Below, in pieces: positions 55,242 to 64,000 of a DNA stretch of 64,000 bases. Each line of letters begins with the position of its first letter. Position 1 is the stretch's first letter. The notes under the pieces were generated by a model, which saw only the letters and a program-made list of their open reading frames with translations, was not told the DNA's origin and made no database searches. The translations under genes were made by a program, and so were the position numbers. The DNA is taken from NCBI GenBank assembly GCA_947492475.1, contig CANLNM010000010.1, positions 22,266 through 86,265 on the forward strand, given 5' to 3'. The stretch comes from an uncultured Paracoccaceae bacterium (GTDB lineage: Bacteria > Pseudomonadota > Alphaproteobacteria > Rhodobacterales > Rhodobacteraceae).

Positions 55242-56219
55242 TTAGAAATTCGCGCCTTGCAGGGTTTCGTAGATCCCATAGACCGAAGGCCCGATCAAAA
55301 TGATCAACAGGGGCGGAACCGTCAACATCATCGTGGCCAATGTCATCTTTGTGGGCAATGTATTGGCCTTTTCTTCGGCGCGCATGACCCTTTTGTCACG
55401 CATTTCTTCGGCATAGACCCGCAACGCATCGGCGATGGATGTCCCGAATTTCTGAGATTGCACCAAAACGGTCACAAAACTGCGCACATCATCGACGCCG
55501 GCCCGCTCTGACATATCCTTCAGAACTTGTTGGCGATCTTTACCGGCTTTCATTTCATGGGCGACGATATCGAATTCTTCGGCCAGGGCAGGGTGCCCGG
55601 CCTTCAACTCGACCGCGACGCGTACGATGGATTGATCCAGCGATTGACCGGCCTCAACACAGACCAGCAGCATATCCAGACTGTCGGGGAAACCGTTGAT
55701 AATTTCCTCTTCGCGTTGACCATGGCGTTTGTTGACCCAATATTTGGGCGCCATATAGCCAACCACGCCGGGCAGCAGGATCGACAGGATTGTGTTTTGC
55801 GGCGTTGGATCGCCGGTGCTGGAATTGTAGATCGCATAAGCAACCCCCAGCAATAACAGGCCAGACCCCAGCGCAAATTGCGCAAAGTGATACATCCGCA
55901 CCGCGTTTTTGCTGCGATAACCGGCTTGGATCAGTTTCAGCCGGATTGCGGAATATTCTTCGTCATCCTGTGGCTCCAAAAAGTTTGAGTATTTCTCAAG
56001 CTTGTCATGGCCATCATTCATCCGCAGCTTGTCAGCTTTGTTGGGTTTGCTGACGCGGTTGGCTTCGCGCAGCTTATCCAGCGGATCCTTTTCCTTTTTC
56101 AGCATGACCGGCAGGGTCAGCAGGATCAGGACCACGCCCACAAAGCCCAACACAAACAGCGGACCCAGCGGGCCAAGCAAATCGGTGATCTGGGTGTTGA
56201 TCTGGTTCAGAAATTCCAT
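55242..56219 (-). CDS. tadC: Tad inner membrane platform protein TadC
   Basis: Inner membrane protein of 325 residues in the T2SSF (GspF-like) family, partner of TadB. Four or five helices and the cytoplasmic T2SF core (PDSLDMLLVCVEAGQSLDQSIVRVA, ELKAGHPALAEEFDIV, SERAGVDDVRSFVTVLVQSQKFGTSIADALRVYAEEMRDKR) are visible. It forms the platform from which the pilin is extruded. It starts 7 bp after the tadB stop. Confidence 0.94.
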   Translation of the reverse strand: MEFLNQINTQITDLLGPLGPLFVLGFVGVVLILLTLPVMLKKEKDPLDKLREANRVSKPNKADKLRMNDGHDKLEKYSNFLEPQDDEEYSAIRLKLIQAGYRSKNAVRMYHFAQFALGSGLLLLGVAYAIYNSSTGDPTPQNTILSILLPGVVGYMAPKYWVNKRHGQREEEIINGFPDSLDMLLVCVEAGQSLDQSIVRVAVELKAGHPALAEEFDIVAHEMKAGKDRQQVLKDMSERAGVDDVRSFVTVLVQSQKFGTSIADALRVYAEEMRDKRVMRAEEKANTLPTKMTLATMMLTVPPLLIILIGPSVYGIYETLQGANF

Positions 56220-56226
56220 AACCGCC

Positions 56227-57195
56227 TCACACTTTGATATTCACGAGCCGCTTCATGACGATCATGTTCGTCACAAGGAAGCCAGCAACGACAAGACAGG
56301 CCGGGATAAAGGCGGATGTCTCTTTGACGTCGTCATAATAATTGGGTTGGATCACGTTGATCATCACCAATGCGCCCAATGGGAAAATGGACAGGAACAT
56401 GCCGGACCACTTGGCCTCGGCGGTGATGGCTTTGACGCGGCGGAACAATTTGAACCGTGCGCGGATCACTTTGGCCAGACCGTGCAGAATTTCGGCCAGG
56501 TTACCACCGGCCTGCTGTTGAATGGTCACAGCCACGGCCAAGAACCGCAAATCCTGCATATCCATACGTTCGGCCAATTGTTTTAGCGCATCGCCCATGT
56601 CCCGCCCATAGGCGGCCTCATCCGCGATGAACCCCATTTCGGTGCCCAGCGGATCAGGGACCTCTTCGGCGACCGATGCCACCGCGAACGAAAACGGGTT
56701 CCCGACGCGCAACGATCGCACCATCAGTTCCACCGCATCGGGCAGTTGTTCTTCGAGTAGGGCAATGCGTTTTTTCGCCTTGCCGTTGACCCAGACGTAA
56801 ACACCGCCCACGCCCATCGCGACGGACACCACGGCCCGCACGGCCACACCGGTTGCGGTGCCAACGGTCAACCCAACAAAGGCCACACAGGCCAACAAGG
56901 CCATGATCATAATCAGCTGAGACGGGGAAAACGCGATATTCGCCTTTTGCGCCTTTTCGGCCAGCATCGCATAAAGCGGCAGGCCCTGCGATTTCATATG
57001 CTGGCCCATTTCTTTGCGCAGCTGTTCCATCACGTCTTCGCGCTGGCCGCCCTTTTGCATCAATTCCAGACGGCGATTGACCTTGGAATTCAGGCTGATG
57101 GATTTGCCAAAGATCGTCAGATAGATGCCTTCGACCATGACCAGAATGGCGACAAAAATCAGGCCATAAATGATTGGTTCTGGTGAAATACCCAT
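56227..57195 (-). CDS. tadB: Tad inner membrane platform protein TadB
   Basis: The other T2SSF platform protein, 322 residues. N-terminal helix, a charged cytoplasmic part, paired central helices, then LPDAVELMVRSLRVGNPFSFAVASVAEEVPDPLGTEMGFIADEAAYG, typical of TadB, and a C-terminal helix pair. Starts 6 bp after the tadA stop, with a GGAG site. Coupled with tadA and tadC. Confidence 0.94.
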   Translation of the reverse strand: MGISPEPIIYGLIFVAILVMVEGIYLTIFGKSISLNSKVNRRLELMQKGGQREDVMEQLRKEMGQHMKSQGLPLYAMLAEKAQKANIAFSPSQLIMIMALLACVAFVGLTVGTATGVAVRAVVSVAMGVGGVYVWVNGKAKKRIALLEEQLPDAVELMVRSLRVGNPFSFAVASVAEEVPDPLGTEMGFIADEAAYGRDMGDALKQLAERMDMQDLRFLAVAVTIQQQAGGNLAEILHGLAKVIRARFKLFRRVKAITAEAKWSGMFLSIFPLGALVMINVIQPNYYDDVKETSAFIPACLVVAGFLVTNMIVMKRLVNIKV

Positions 57196-57201
57196 GTTCG
57201 A

Positions 57202-58629
57202 TTACTCCGCAGCAAAGGGTTCAAAAATCGCAGGCGGCAGATCGTAGCCCCACAATTTGAACCGTTCTGAATAGTGGCTTCGCACGCCGGTCGCGGTGAA
57301 ATGACCGATGATTTTGTTGTCCGGTGTCAGACCAACGCGCTGATAACGGAACACTTCCTGCATCGAAATCACGTCGCCTTCCATGCCGGTCACTTCGGTG
57401 ATCGACACCATGCGCCGCGACCCGTCCTGCAGACGCGAAGCCTGCACGATCAGGTTCACCGCCGATGCGATCTGGGCACGCATGGCTTTGATCGGCATTT
57501 CGATCCCGGCCATGGCAATCATGTTTTCCAGACGGCTGATCCCGTCACGGGCGCTGTTGGCGTGAATTGTGGTCATCGATCCGTCATGGCCGGTGTTCAT
57601 GGCCTGCAACATATCGATCACTTCTTCGCCACGGGTTTCCCCCACGATGATCCGGTCCGGACGCATCCGCAGCGCGTTTCGCAGACAGTCCCGTTGGGTC
57701 ACAGCGCCTTTGCCTTCGACGTTGGCGGGTTTGGATTCCATCCGTCCCACATGGGTCTGTTGCAGTTGAAGTTCCGCCGTATCCTCAATCGTCAAGATAC
57801 GTTCGTCATCATCAATAAACGACGACAACGCGTTCAACGTGGTCGTTTTACCAGACCCCGTACCACCTGACACAATCACGTTCAGACGTGTGGACACAGC
57901 GGCCTGCAAATAGGCGGCCATTTCTTCGGTAAAGGCGCCGAATTTGACCAGATCGTCGATGGCCAGTTTGTCTTTCTTAAATTTCCGAATGGACACCAGG
58001 CTGCCATCCACGGCAACGGGTGGCACCATGGCGTTGAAACGTGACCCATCGGCCAGCCGCGCATCCACATAGGGGTTGGATTCATCGACCCGACGACCAA
58101 CGGCCGATACAATTTTGTCGATGATCCGCATCAGATGGCGTTCATCTTTGAACGTGATGTCGGACAATTCCAACTTACCGGCGCGTTCGATAAAAATCTG
58201 CTGCGGGCCGTTGATCAAAATATCGTTGACGGTGTCATCTTTCAGAAGCGGTTCCAGCGGGCCAAGGCCCGTCACTTCGTTATAAAGATCCTGATTGAGG
58301 GTGGTGCGTTCTTCGCGGTTCAGCACCACACCCATTTCTTCTAGGGATTCCGCCGAAATCGCGGTGATTTCCTGACGCAATTCGTTTTCTGTGGCTGTTT
58401 CCAAGGCCGCAAGGTTCAAATTGTCCAAAAGCGATTTGTGCAGCTCCAGCTTAATCTCGCCGAGCCGCTCCTTGCGCTTTTTCTCTTTGTCCATTGGGGC
58501 TGCCTGCGCCGCCTTTTTGGGGGCGGGTGCGACGGGTGTTGCGACCTTGTCGGCGACTTCTGTGGCTTCCCCATTGGTGGGTTGTGGGGGCGCCGCAGCG
58601 GGTGCAGGCTTTTTATACTTGGAAAACAT
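57202..58629 (-). CDS. tadA: Secretion ATPase CpaF/TadA
   Basis: Cytoplasmic ATPase of 475 residues that powers pilus assembly, T2SSE/VirB11 type. Walker [21 protein letters not shown], Asp box and Walker B segments ([43 protein letters not shown]), and the ALRMRPDR / [12 protein letters not shown]is box are clear. An N-terminal Ala/Pro-rich tail of about 60 residues precedes the helical region. The start follows AGAGGTAAGAG and is 12 bp after the cpaE stop. Confidence 0.96.
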   Translation of the reverse strand: MFSKYKKPAPAAAPPQPTNGEATEVADKVATPVAPAPKKAAQAAPMDKEKKRKERLGEIKLELHKSLLDNLNLAALETATENELRQEITAISAESLEEMGVVLNREERTTLNQDLYNEVTGLGPLEPLLKDDTVNDILINGPQQIFIERAGKLELSDITFKDERHLMRIIDKIVSAVGRRVDESNPYVDARLADGSRFNAMVPPVAVDGSLVSIRKFKKDKLAIDDLVKFGAFTEEMAAYLQAAVSTRLNVIVSGGTGSGKTTTLNALSSFIDDDERILTIEDTAELQLQQTHVGRMESKPANVEGKGAVTQRDCLRNALRMRPDRIIVGETRGEEVIDMLQAMNTGHDGSMTTIHANSARDGISRLENMIAMAGIEMPIKAMRAQIASAVNLIVQASRLQDGSRRMVSITEVTGMEGDVISMQEVFRYQRVGLTPDNKIIGHFTATGVRSHYSERFKLWGYDLPPAIFEPFAAE

Positions 58630-58641
58630 ACTCTTACCTCT

Positions 58642-59886
58642 CTATCGGCTGCCGGTCGCGGCGCTGAGGTTCACGTCATGGACCGATTTGGCCAATTTCG
58701 CGATTTCTTTGCGCAGCGGGTTTTTGGCAATGCCTTCGGCCATGGGGACCCCGTGGTCGGCGTTTTGTGCAACAGGCTTGCCGCCATCCGGCAGTTGAAT
58801 TTCGATGCCAATCCCCAGGCTTTCGGCCAAGCGTTTTACGCGGGCTTTGCCATTGAGATCTGTGAATTTCGGGGCGCGGTTCAACGTGAACCGCAGTTTT
58901 TCAAAGGGCAGATCTTCGGCCTGAAGGGCGCGTTTGATCCGAACGGTGTTGTTGGCCGATCGCATATCCATTTCGATGGTCGCAAACCCGATGGCCGCAT
59001 GTTCCAGCACATTCTGGGTCCATTCCACCAAGGCGGATGGCATGTCGATCACCACGTAATCAAAATTGGCTTTGGCCATATTGATCACACGATCCACGTC
59101 TTCTGGGGTGATCAGGTCCAGCGGAATCAATTCCGTTGGTGCGGTCAAAACGTGCAATTTCTGTTCGTAGGTCAACAGCGCCTGCATAAAGCTTTCGCCG
59201 TCCATGCTTTCTGTGTCGGACAGCAATTCAAACACCGCCTCGCGCCGTGGCAGATCGAGGAATGTCGACACAGACCCGAATTGCAGATCCAGATCCAAAA
59301 TGCAGACCCGAGGGGGCTCTGTTTTGTCCTGCAAACACAATTCCCAGGCCAGATTGACCGCCAAGGTCGTGGCACCCGTGCCTCCGGCCATGGAAATCAC
59401 CGGGATCACAACCCCGTTGCGATCATCTGTGGGTTTCAACGTGTTTTGATGTTCCGCGGCCAGCGGTGGCTCTTCGACCGGGGTCAGCACCCGTTCGATG
59501 GCTTTGGCCAATTCGCCTTCTGGCAGAGGGTAGGGGACAAATTCATCCCCCCCTTCGTTCAGCAATTGGCGCAACGTGGCCGGCATCAAATCTTCGGCGA
59601 TCAAGACAACCTTGATCCCTTTGGATTTGGCGGCCGAAATGATGTTGATGATCAGCGTTAGATCGCTCTCATCTTCTTCGTCCAGCGCGACGGCGACGAA
59701 TTGCAGCTCTTCGGCGTCGGGTTGATCAAGGAACGCAAGCGCGTCCTCAAAGCTCAGGTCTCCCCAGCTTTCCCCAAGATTCGCCTCCATGTCTTCGATC
59801 AACAGATCGAAAATCTGCACATCACGACTGATCGTGCATGCCCGGAGTGGCTGCGGTTCTGGTCTCAATACGGCGTTACTGCTCAT
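58642..59886 (-). CDS. cpaE: Pilus localization protein CpaE/TadZ
   Basis: A 414-residue MinD/ParA-like protein. N-terminal receiver-like (ARD) domain, then the ATPase-like domain with ISMAGGTGATTLAVNLAWEL. The deviant Walker A lacks both usual lysines (GGTGAT where GKGGVGKT is expected), as seen in part of the TadZ family; ILDLDLQFGSV and YVVIDMPSALVEWTQNVL are the later motifs. TadZ places the pilus machine at the pole. Start at ATG 59886 with AAGG upstream; a TTG at 59904 is rejected. Promoter in 59887-60100. Confidence 0.92.
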   Translation of the reverse strand: MSSNAVLRPEPQPLRACTISRDVQIFDLLIEDMEANLGESWGDLSFEDALAFLDQPDAEELQFVAVALDEEDESDLTLIINIISAAKSKGIKVVLIAEDLMPATLRQLLNEGGDEFVPYPLPEGELAKAIERVLTPVEEPPLAAEHQNTLKPTDDRNGVVIPVISMAGGTGATTLAVNLAWELCLQDKTEPPRVCILDLDLQFGSVSTFLDLPRREAVFELLSDTESMDGESFMQALLTYEQKLHVLTAPTELIPLDLITPEDVDRVINMAKANFDYVVIDMPSALVEWTQNVLEHAAIGFATIEMDMRSANNTVRIKRALQAEDLPFEKLRFTLNRAPKFTDLNGKARVKRLAESLGIGIEIQLPDGGKPVAQNADHGVPMAEGIAKNPLRKEIAKLAKSVHDVNLSAATGSR

Positions 59887-60104
59887 TGCCTTCAGGTCCT
59901 TCAACGACAGGGATTGGCAGAAATGCCAGTTTGGTATTTCCGAGATCCCTTCTGCGATCTCAGCCCGGAATCATCCGAGTGCTTTTCCCGTTGAAGCTAA
60001 ATTCGCTGACAATCGTGACGAGATTGGGGCCAAAAGATCGTAATTGTGCGGTTTCTTGCGACGATCACGGTCTCAGAGGGCGGTTGTTCACAGATTGGAA
60101 AGGC

Positions 60105-60131
60105 AAAAGCCCGCGAAAATCGCGGGCTTTT
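60105..60131 (-). terminator. Terminator between the ompA-like and cpaE genes
   Basis: Perfect 11-base arms AAAAGCCCGCG (60105-60115) and CGCGGGCTTTT (60121-60131) with a five-base loop. On the minus strand it follows the ompA-like gene and separates it from cpaE, so cpaE-tadABC-tadD must have a promoter of its own. Confidence 0.85.
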
Positions 60132-60154
60132 GTAAAAATCGTGGATTTTCCGGC

Positions 60155-60808
60155 TTATTGCAGGGTGTCGGACACTTCTGCTGTGGTCAAAGCGGATTGT
60201 GGTTCGCCGCTGGTGACATATTCGCGGAAGATCACCTCCGCATATTTGCCATCCAGCACCGTCGGGTGGTTCTGAACAAAGCCTGACACCTCGGTCACGG
60301 TCCGGCGGTTGCGCCGTTCGCGGCCCTCGGTCACAACCAATGGCTGGGTTTCACCGTGGGATACGACCGCTTCTAGACGGTTGCGATCAATCCCTTGGCT
60401 GGTCAAATACAGAACAACCGCCTGGGCACGGCGCAATCCAAGACGACGGTTATAGGCCGTCCCCCCAACCAGATCGGTGTGACCGTAAACGGTGAACCGG
60501 ATTTCTGGGAATTGCTTGATCCAATCAGCCTGTTGACGCAGAACCGCGCGGGCTTCTTCGTCCAGAGCTGTGGAATTGAACGGAAAGTTGATCGTTGTGT
60601 TCACTTCGGCTGCGAACCGATGTGCCAGATTGACCGTGTAATCCCGTTCGCCCGATTGAACCAACGTGTTGTTCATCGTGGAATTGCCGAAATCGGTGGA
60701 TCCCAGAATGGTCCCTGTGGTTTCCGAATTTGTGCCAAAGCCCACTTCGGAGGTGCTACAGGCGGCAAGGGTTGCAGCCATAACAGTCATTGTAATTAGA
60801 CGTTTCAT
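60155..60808 (-). CDS. OmpA-family lipoprotein of the tad locus
   Basis: A 217-residue outer membrane lipoprotein; start MKRLITMTVMAATLAAC, lipidated Cys17. The C-terminal OmpA-like peptidoglycan-binding domain shows TTINFPFNSTALDEEARAVL and FTVYGHTDLVGGTAYNRRLGLRRAQAVVLYL. It stands in the tad locus after cpaC, so it probably anchors the secretin to the cell wall. The ATG at 60826 overlaps the cpaC stop (ATGA) and could be used, but GGGGACAGGCAG favours 60808. Confidence 0.87.
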   Translation of the reverse strand: MKRLITMTVMAATLAACSTSEVGFGTNSETTGTILGSTDFGNSTMNNTLVQSGERDYTVNLAHRFAAEVNTTINFPFNSTALDEEARAVLRQQADWIKQFPEIRFTVYGHTDLVGGTAYNRRLGLRRAQAVVLYLTSQGIDRNRLEAVVSHGETQPLVVTEGRERRNRRTVTEVSGFVQNHPTVLDGKYAEVIFREYVTSGEPQSALTTAEVSDTLQ

Positions 60809-60822
60809 CTGCCTGTCCCCAC

Positions 60823-62235
60823 TCATTCCAGCACGTAGCCATAAGACCCGCTAAAGTCCTGACGTGCAACCTCTCCTGCGCCGCCATCGGTCGATGCGAC
60901 CCGACCAAACAGGAACAAATCACGCTCAGATGGTGGGCGCACACGATCCGTTGGCAGGGCCAGAGCCTCGCCACGGGTTGGCGTCACCAGATGCGGTGTT
61001 ACGATGATGACAAGTTCGGTTTGTTCACGCGCATATTCAGCGGACCGGAACAAAGCGCCCAGAACCGGGATGTCACCCAGCCATGGCACCTGACCGTTCA
61101 GGTCGCGGAAATCATCCATCAGCAAACCAGCGATCGCAAAGCTTTCGCCATCACGCATTTCAACCGTGGTGGATGTTTTGCGCGTTGAAAAAGAGCTGAC
61201 CGTAAAGCCGTTTTGAACGATGCCGTTGCTGGTATCCAAGGCCGAAACTTCGGCTTCGAGTTCCAGATTGATGATATCACCGTCCACAACACGTGGCACA
61301 AAGTTCAGAGCGATACCAAAGGGTTTGTATTCAATTGTGGTGGACCCAGATTCCTGTGTCACAGGGATCGGATATTCCCCACCTGCCAAAAACCGCGCCT
61401 CTTGGCCGCTGAGTGCGGTCAGGTTTGGTTCGGCCAATGTGCGTACAACGCCTCGGCTTTCCAGTGCTTCCAACAGGATGCCCACTTCGACCGCGCCGGC
61501 GTTAAAGCCAAACATGATCGCGCCGTTATTGTTACCAGCGCCCACATTGTCACCCGAAAGGGCGGATGTGATTGTTTCCGCAGTGGTAAATGCGCCACCG
61601 CCGCCGTTTACGCCCAGGTCACCGCCCAATGTGGTGCCTTGCAGCGCCAACGAAGAAGACAGGGATTTGGAAACCGACCGCTGCATTTCTGCAAAACGGA
61701 CCCGCAGCATCACCTGCTGTGTGCCGCCGACAACCATCAGGTTGGAAACGCGATCAGGTGCGTAACGCTGTGCCAGATCCAAGGCGCGATCCATACGCGC
61801 GGTTGAACTGACGGTGCCTGACAGGACAATCCCGTCATTGGCGGTGCGCACTTCGATGCTTTCACCGGGTAGGATCTGTTCCAGACGTTCCTTAAATTCA
61901 GCAACGTCGGGGGTGACATGCACCTCAACGTTGGTGATCAGCCGCCCATCCGCGCCCAAAAGCGTCAGCGTGGTCCGCCCCGGCTCTTTGCCCAGCACAT
62001 AGATTGTGCTTTCGGAGAGCGTGGAAATATCCGCGATCCCTGGGTTTGCGATGGAAACCTGTGCAAATGGCGCGTCACTTTCGACGACCACCGCGCGGTT
62101 CATGGGAACAGCCAACGCCCGAGAAGGAGCGCCGCGTGTCACTTGCAATGTTTCCGCGGGGACAGATGTCGCCGTGGTGGAAAGCGCAAGTGTAAAGCCG
62201 ACAAGTGCGGCCTTTATAAATCTACTATGTTTCAT
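60823..62235 (-). CDS. cpaC: Outer membrane secretin CpaC/RcpA
   Basis: Outer membrane pore of 470 residues through which the pilus passes. A signal peptide of about 25 residues ends near VPA-ET; an N-terminal pilus assembly domain (VVVESDAPFAQVSIANPGIADI) and a BON domain (VRTANDGIVLSGTVSSTARMD) are followed by the secretin core (LLEALESRGVVRTLAEPNLTALSGQEARFLAGGEYPIP and EVSALDTSNGI, QTELVIIVTPHLV). Preceded by a 145 bp promoter region with AT-rich DNA; a terminator separates it from cpaB upstream. Confidence 0.95.
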   Translation of the reverse strand: MKHSRFIKAALVGFTLALSTTATSVPAETLQVTRGAPSRALAVPMNRAVVVESDAPFAQVSIANPGIADISTLSESTIYVLGKEPGRTTLTLLGADGRLITNVEVHVTPDVAEFKERLEQILPGESIEVRTANDGIVLSGTVSSTARMDRALDLAQRYAPDRVSNLMVVGGTQQVMLRVRFAEMQRSVSKSLSSSLALQGTTLGGDLGVNGGGGAFTTAETITSALSGDNVGAGNNNGAIMFGFNAGAVEVGILLEALESRGVVRTLAEPNLTALSGQEARFLAGGEYPIPVTQESGSTTIEYKPFGIALNFVPRVVDGDIINLELEAEVSALDTSNGIVQNGFTVSSFSTRKTSTTVEMRDGESFAIAGLLMDDFRDLNGQVPWLGDIPVLGALFRSAEYAREQTELVIIVTPHLVTPTRGEALALPTDRVRPPSERDLFLFGRVASTDGGAGEVARQDFSGSYGYVLE

Positions 62236-62388
62236 GTGACCTGCCTCTGTGCCACGACCAAATTATGGGTCTTATTGCCCTATACTTTGGCCAAGCTGCC
62301 CTAATTAATAGTTTTTTGCAAGAATCAGTTGCTTGGAGGGTGAAGTTTGTGTGGATAAGTGGCAACAAAGGCGTTTTTTGAAACGCAA

Positions 62389-62413
62389 AAACGCCCGGAT
62401 GAACCGGGCGTTT
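62389..62413 (-). terminator. cpaB terminator
   Basis: Ten-base arms AAACGCCCGG (62389-62398) and CCGGGCGTTT (62404-62413); on the minus strand TTTTTGCGTTTC follows. It lies 18 bp after the cpaB stop and separates cpaB from cpaC. Confidence 0.82.
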
Positions 62414-62431
62414 GAGGTGTTTCATGGTTTA

Positions 62432-63280
62432 TTAGTTTGTGCAGGGAACCGGGATTTCGATGATATCTGCACCACGACGGTTGACGATGGTACAAACCCG
62501 TTCTTCTTCTACAATTTCTGGCGCCTGTTCGGTCACACCCAGCAACGAGGCCTGATTAACGGCGATGGCGTCATTGACAATTGAATCGTCCTGCGCGCCC
62601 ACCAATGCCAATGACAAACGGCCACTGGATTGCGCCTGAGCCAAGGCGGCCACCTGATGTGGGCTGGCCTCAACTGTGACGGTCCGTGCGATGGATGCTT
62701 CGGTCACACCACTATCTGCAGATTGGTCCACCGCAATAATGCGGATGCTGGTTTCGATCAGCTGCGTGATATCATTGCCGCGTTGATCCTGGGCCTGACC
62801 GGACCAATAAACGTCGACACGGTCCCCTGGGCGCAAAAATCCGGACACACCTGATGTGGCATCCACACGGATCGCAAAGGCACGCATGCCGCGGGTCAGG
62901 TGGGACGTAATCCCCACAACTTCGCCGGGATCGGACACTTTGCTGGCCAAAACGGGTTCCAGCGGTTCCATTCGACGGGTCACAACCCGCAATTCTTCGT
63001 CACCCTCTGGAAACAGCTCTTCTTCGGTGCGGTACACACCTTCGGGCAGGGCGGCTTCTACATACCGGATGATTTGCACATCGTCTTTGGTCAATTGTTC
63101 GCCGTAATTGATCGTCCGCTTTAGTGCAAAGACATCAACTGTGGGAACGATCGCCGCTGCCTGTGCGCGTTCATGATCCAGAGCAAGTTGCTGCTGCTGG
63201 AAGTAACCCTTGGCCATGTAGACGGCAAAGCCGGCAAGCCCCATCCCAATAACCAAGACCAATCCAAACACTGCTCGCAT
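62432..63280 (-). CDS. cpaB: Pilus assembly protein CpaB/RcpC
   Basis: A 282-residue periplasmic protein with an N-terminal membrane helix (VFGLVLVIGMGLAGFAVYMA) and a SAF domain (VDVFALKRTINYGEQLTKDDVQIIRYVEAALPEGVYRTEEELF) followed by the RcpC/CpaB region (RGMRAFAIRVDATSGVSGFLRPGDRVDVYWSG). The SAF domain resembles carbohydrate-binding folds, and the protein works with the secretin. ATG at 63280 follows AAAGGAAAG; codons further upstream are in frame but without a site. Confidence 0.94.
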   Translation of the reverse strand: MRAVFGLVLVIGMGLAGFAVYMAKGYFQQQQLALDHERAQAAAIVPTVDVFALKRTINYGEQLTKDDVQIIRYVEAALPEGVYRTEEELFPEGDEELRVVTRRMEPLEPVLASKVSDPGEVVGITSHLTRGMRAFAIRVDATSGVSGFLRPGDRVDVYWSGQAQDQRGNDITQLIETSIRIIAVDQSADSGVTEASIARTVTVEASPHQVAALAQAQSSGRLSLALVGAQDDSIVNDAIAVNQASLLGVTEQAPEIVEEERVCTIVNRRGADIIEIPVPCTN

Positions 63281-63415
63281 ACTCTTTCCTTTCGACCTGT
63301 ACTGACTTTTTGACGTCAGATGAAATTCACTGTTTCGATTCCTGACACGAAATTGCGGCAAAAACAGGACAAGGTTTGGTCGCTGCCGGGGCGATTAGAC
63401 GGCCCCAACGCATTT

Positions 63416-63604
63416 TTAGTTATATTGAACCAAAGCCTGATTTTCGACGCGATTTCCCACGCCTTTTGATCTGTCTGTTGCTGTCACAGAAATCATCGTA
63501 ACCACACCAATACCTAACCCAACAATGGCGGCCGTTAACACGACCCAATCAACCGTTACAGCACCTGTTTCGTCACCGCGAAACCGCTGAAAAAAATTAT
63601 ACAT
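63416..63604 (-). CDS. Flp-type pilin (second copy)
   Basis: A 62-residue prepilin: basic leader MYNFFQRFRGDETG, then AVTVDWVVLTAAIVGLGIGV as hydrophobic helix and a short polar tail. The class III prepilin cleavage site is expected after the Gly; the usual E-Y at positions +5 and +6 is D-W here. Family: Flp type IVb pilin. The ATG at 63604 follows GGAGATCCCA. It is read before cpaB in the tad locus. Confidence 0.88.
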   Translation of the reverse strand: MYNFFQRFRGDETGAVTVDWVVLTAAIVGLGIGVVTMISVTATDRSKGVGNRVENQALVQYN

Positions 63605-63810
63605 TGGGATCTCCAATTATTTTACCCAGGCTTAGGGCATTGGACGCCGACAATGTGTCAGCAATCTGGTGCCTGATGGGTAAAACCGCGCCGTTGTGTT
63701 TGGTATTAGACAGAGTTTTACTCAAATTGCGCTGGATGTGTCGTCTGATCGTGGCATGTTTTGCCGTGATATGGTCCTGACGGAGAACGTCATATCCGGG
63801 TAAATGAAAA

Positions 63811-63833
63811 GGACCGCATCAGGGATGCGGTCC
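63811..63833 (-). terminator. Terminator between the two pilin genes
   Basis: Ten-base arms GGACCGCATC (63811-63820) and GATGCGGTCC (63824-63833) around AGG; on the minus strand TTTTCATTT follows. It lies after the stop of the first pilin, so that pilin has its own short transcript. Confidence 0.85.
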
Positions 63834-63856
63834 CGTTCAATTCGTGCCGTCGAAAC

Positions 63857-64000
63857 TTAGTTATAAGTTACGATGGTTTGGTTGGCCAACTGGCTGGATA
63901 CTTTGGAACCCAGGGCTGTTGTCCCGTTACCAACGGATGTCAGAACTGCGATGCCGAGGCCAACGATTGCGGCTGTCAGAACAACCCAGTCAACAGTTAC
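63857..64000 (-). CDS. Flp-type pilin (first copy, 5' end outside window)
   Basis: The last 47 residues of a pilin that runs off the right edge: VTVDWVVLTAAIVGLGIAVL at the start, then a polar part ending in VTYN. It shares the helix with the pilin at 63416-63604 but differs at third codon positions, so the two are old paralogs, not recent copies. Its own terminator follows. It is probably the major pilin because it stands first and ends in a strong terminator. Confidence 0.85.
   Translation of the reverse strand, partial: VTVDWVVLTAAIVGLGIAVLTSVGNGTTALGSKVSSQLANQTIVTYN

Noticed and set aside
58438..59661. Open frame of 407 codons opposite cpaE and the start of tadA
   Set aside because: Antisense shadow of two well-supported tad genes; no ribosome binding site or family motif.
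63770..63790. Sigma-54-like TGGCAT...TGCC motif on the plus strand near 63752
   Set aside because: It points away from the pilin genes, and the second element does not fit TTGCA at the right spacing.
1..64000. tRNA, rRNA, CRISPR or intact insertion sequence
   Set aside because: Intergenic regions were read for cloverleaf arms, spaced direct repeats and terminal inverted repeats with a transposase; none were found. A tool search could still find a degenerate case.

Overview
The window is chromosomal DNA from an alphaproteobacterium of the family Rhodobacteraceae, most likely the marine Roseobacter group. The main signs are a TTG-started FtsH beginning [10 protein letters not shown], the ruvCAB / ybgC / tolQRAB-pal-cpoB-tilS-ftsH order, small DUF1127 proteins, TRAP transport genes, a linked fhs/folD cluster, and a tad (Flp pilus) locus whose pilins carry VTVDWVVLTAAIVGLG. 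Base composition is moderately GC-rich (judged by eye). Three stretches stand out as AT-rich: about 3270-3659, the gene at 10659-11333, and about 52130-53212. I found no rRNA, tRNA, CRISPR array or intact insertion sequence.

Layout. 1-7.1 kb: end of an MFS transporter, msrA, a P-loop kinase-like gene, prmA, a small membrane protein, a dctPQM TRAP transporter and a redoxin. 7.2-20.3 kb: a DUF1127 gene facing a long run of envelope and repair genes (ruvC-ruvA-ruvB, two accessory genes, ybgC, tolQ-tolR-tolA-tolB-pal-cpoB, tilS, ftsH). 20.3-28.6 kb: SRPBCC protein, tam-like methyltransferase, then a one-carbon folate block (fhs, chorismate mutase, two different folD copies), a double-CDGSH iron-sulfur protein and a membrane LytTR regulator. 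27.9-32.6 kb (minus strand): pdeM, an Lhr-type helicase and an AAA ATPase. 32.7-45 kb: membrane protein, rpmG, GNAT, MAPEG, Bax-inhibitor-1 protein, a second DUF1127 gene divergent from a LysR regulator, quinone oxidoreductase, XRE regulator, hisN, and two SLC13-type carriers flanking a glutamine amidotransferase. 45-52.1 kb: ymdB, formyl-THF cyclo-ligase, mgtE, guanine deaminase, CAP lipoprotein, 8-oxoguanine deaminase, yebC. 52.4-53.0 kb: an orphan HEPN-like gene in AT-rich DNA. 53.2-64 kb (minus strand): the tad locus, read as pilin, pilin, cpaB, cpaC, ompA-like, cpaE, cpaF, tadB, tadC, two TPR lipoproteins, cpaA; the first pilin runs off the window.

How the genes work together. Tol-Pal with YbgC and CpoB links the envelope layers during division. 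Fhs, the FolD pair and the cyclo-ligase interconvert folate one-carbon units. GuaD and 8-oxoguanine deaminase feed purine salvage or breakdown. The tad genes build an adhesive Flp pilus. Most of the window is housekeeping. The points I consider most worth checking are the FolD copy with two substituted catalytic residues, the HEPN-like orphan, the accessory genes between ruvB and ybgC, the carrier / amidotransferase / carrier cassette, and the structured gap after fhs.
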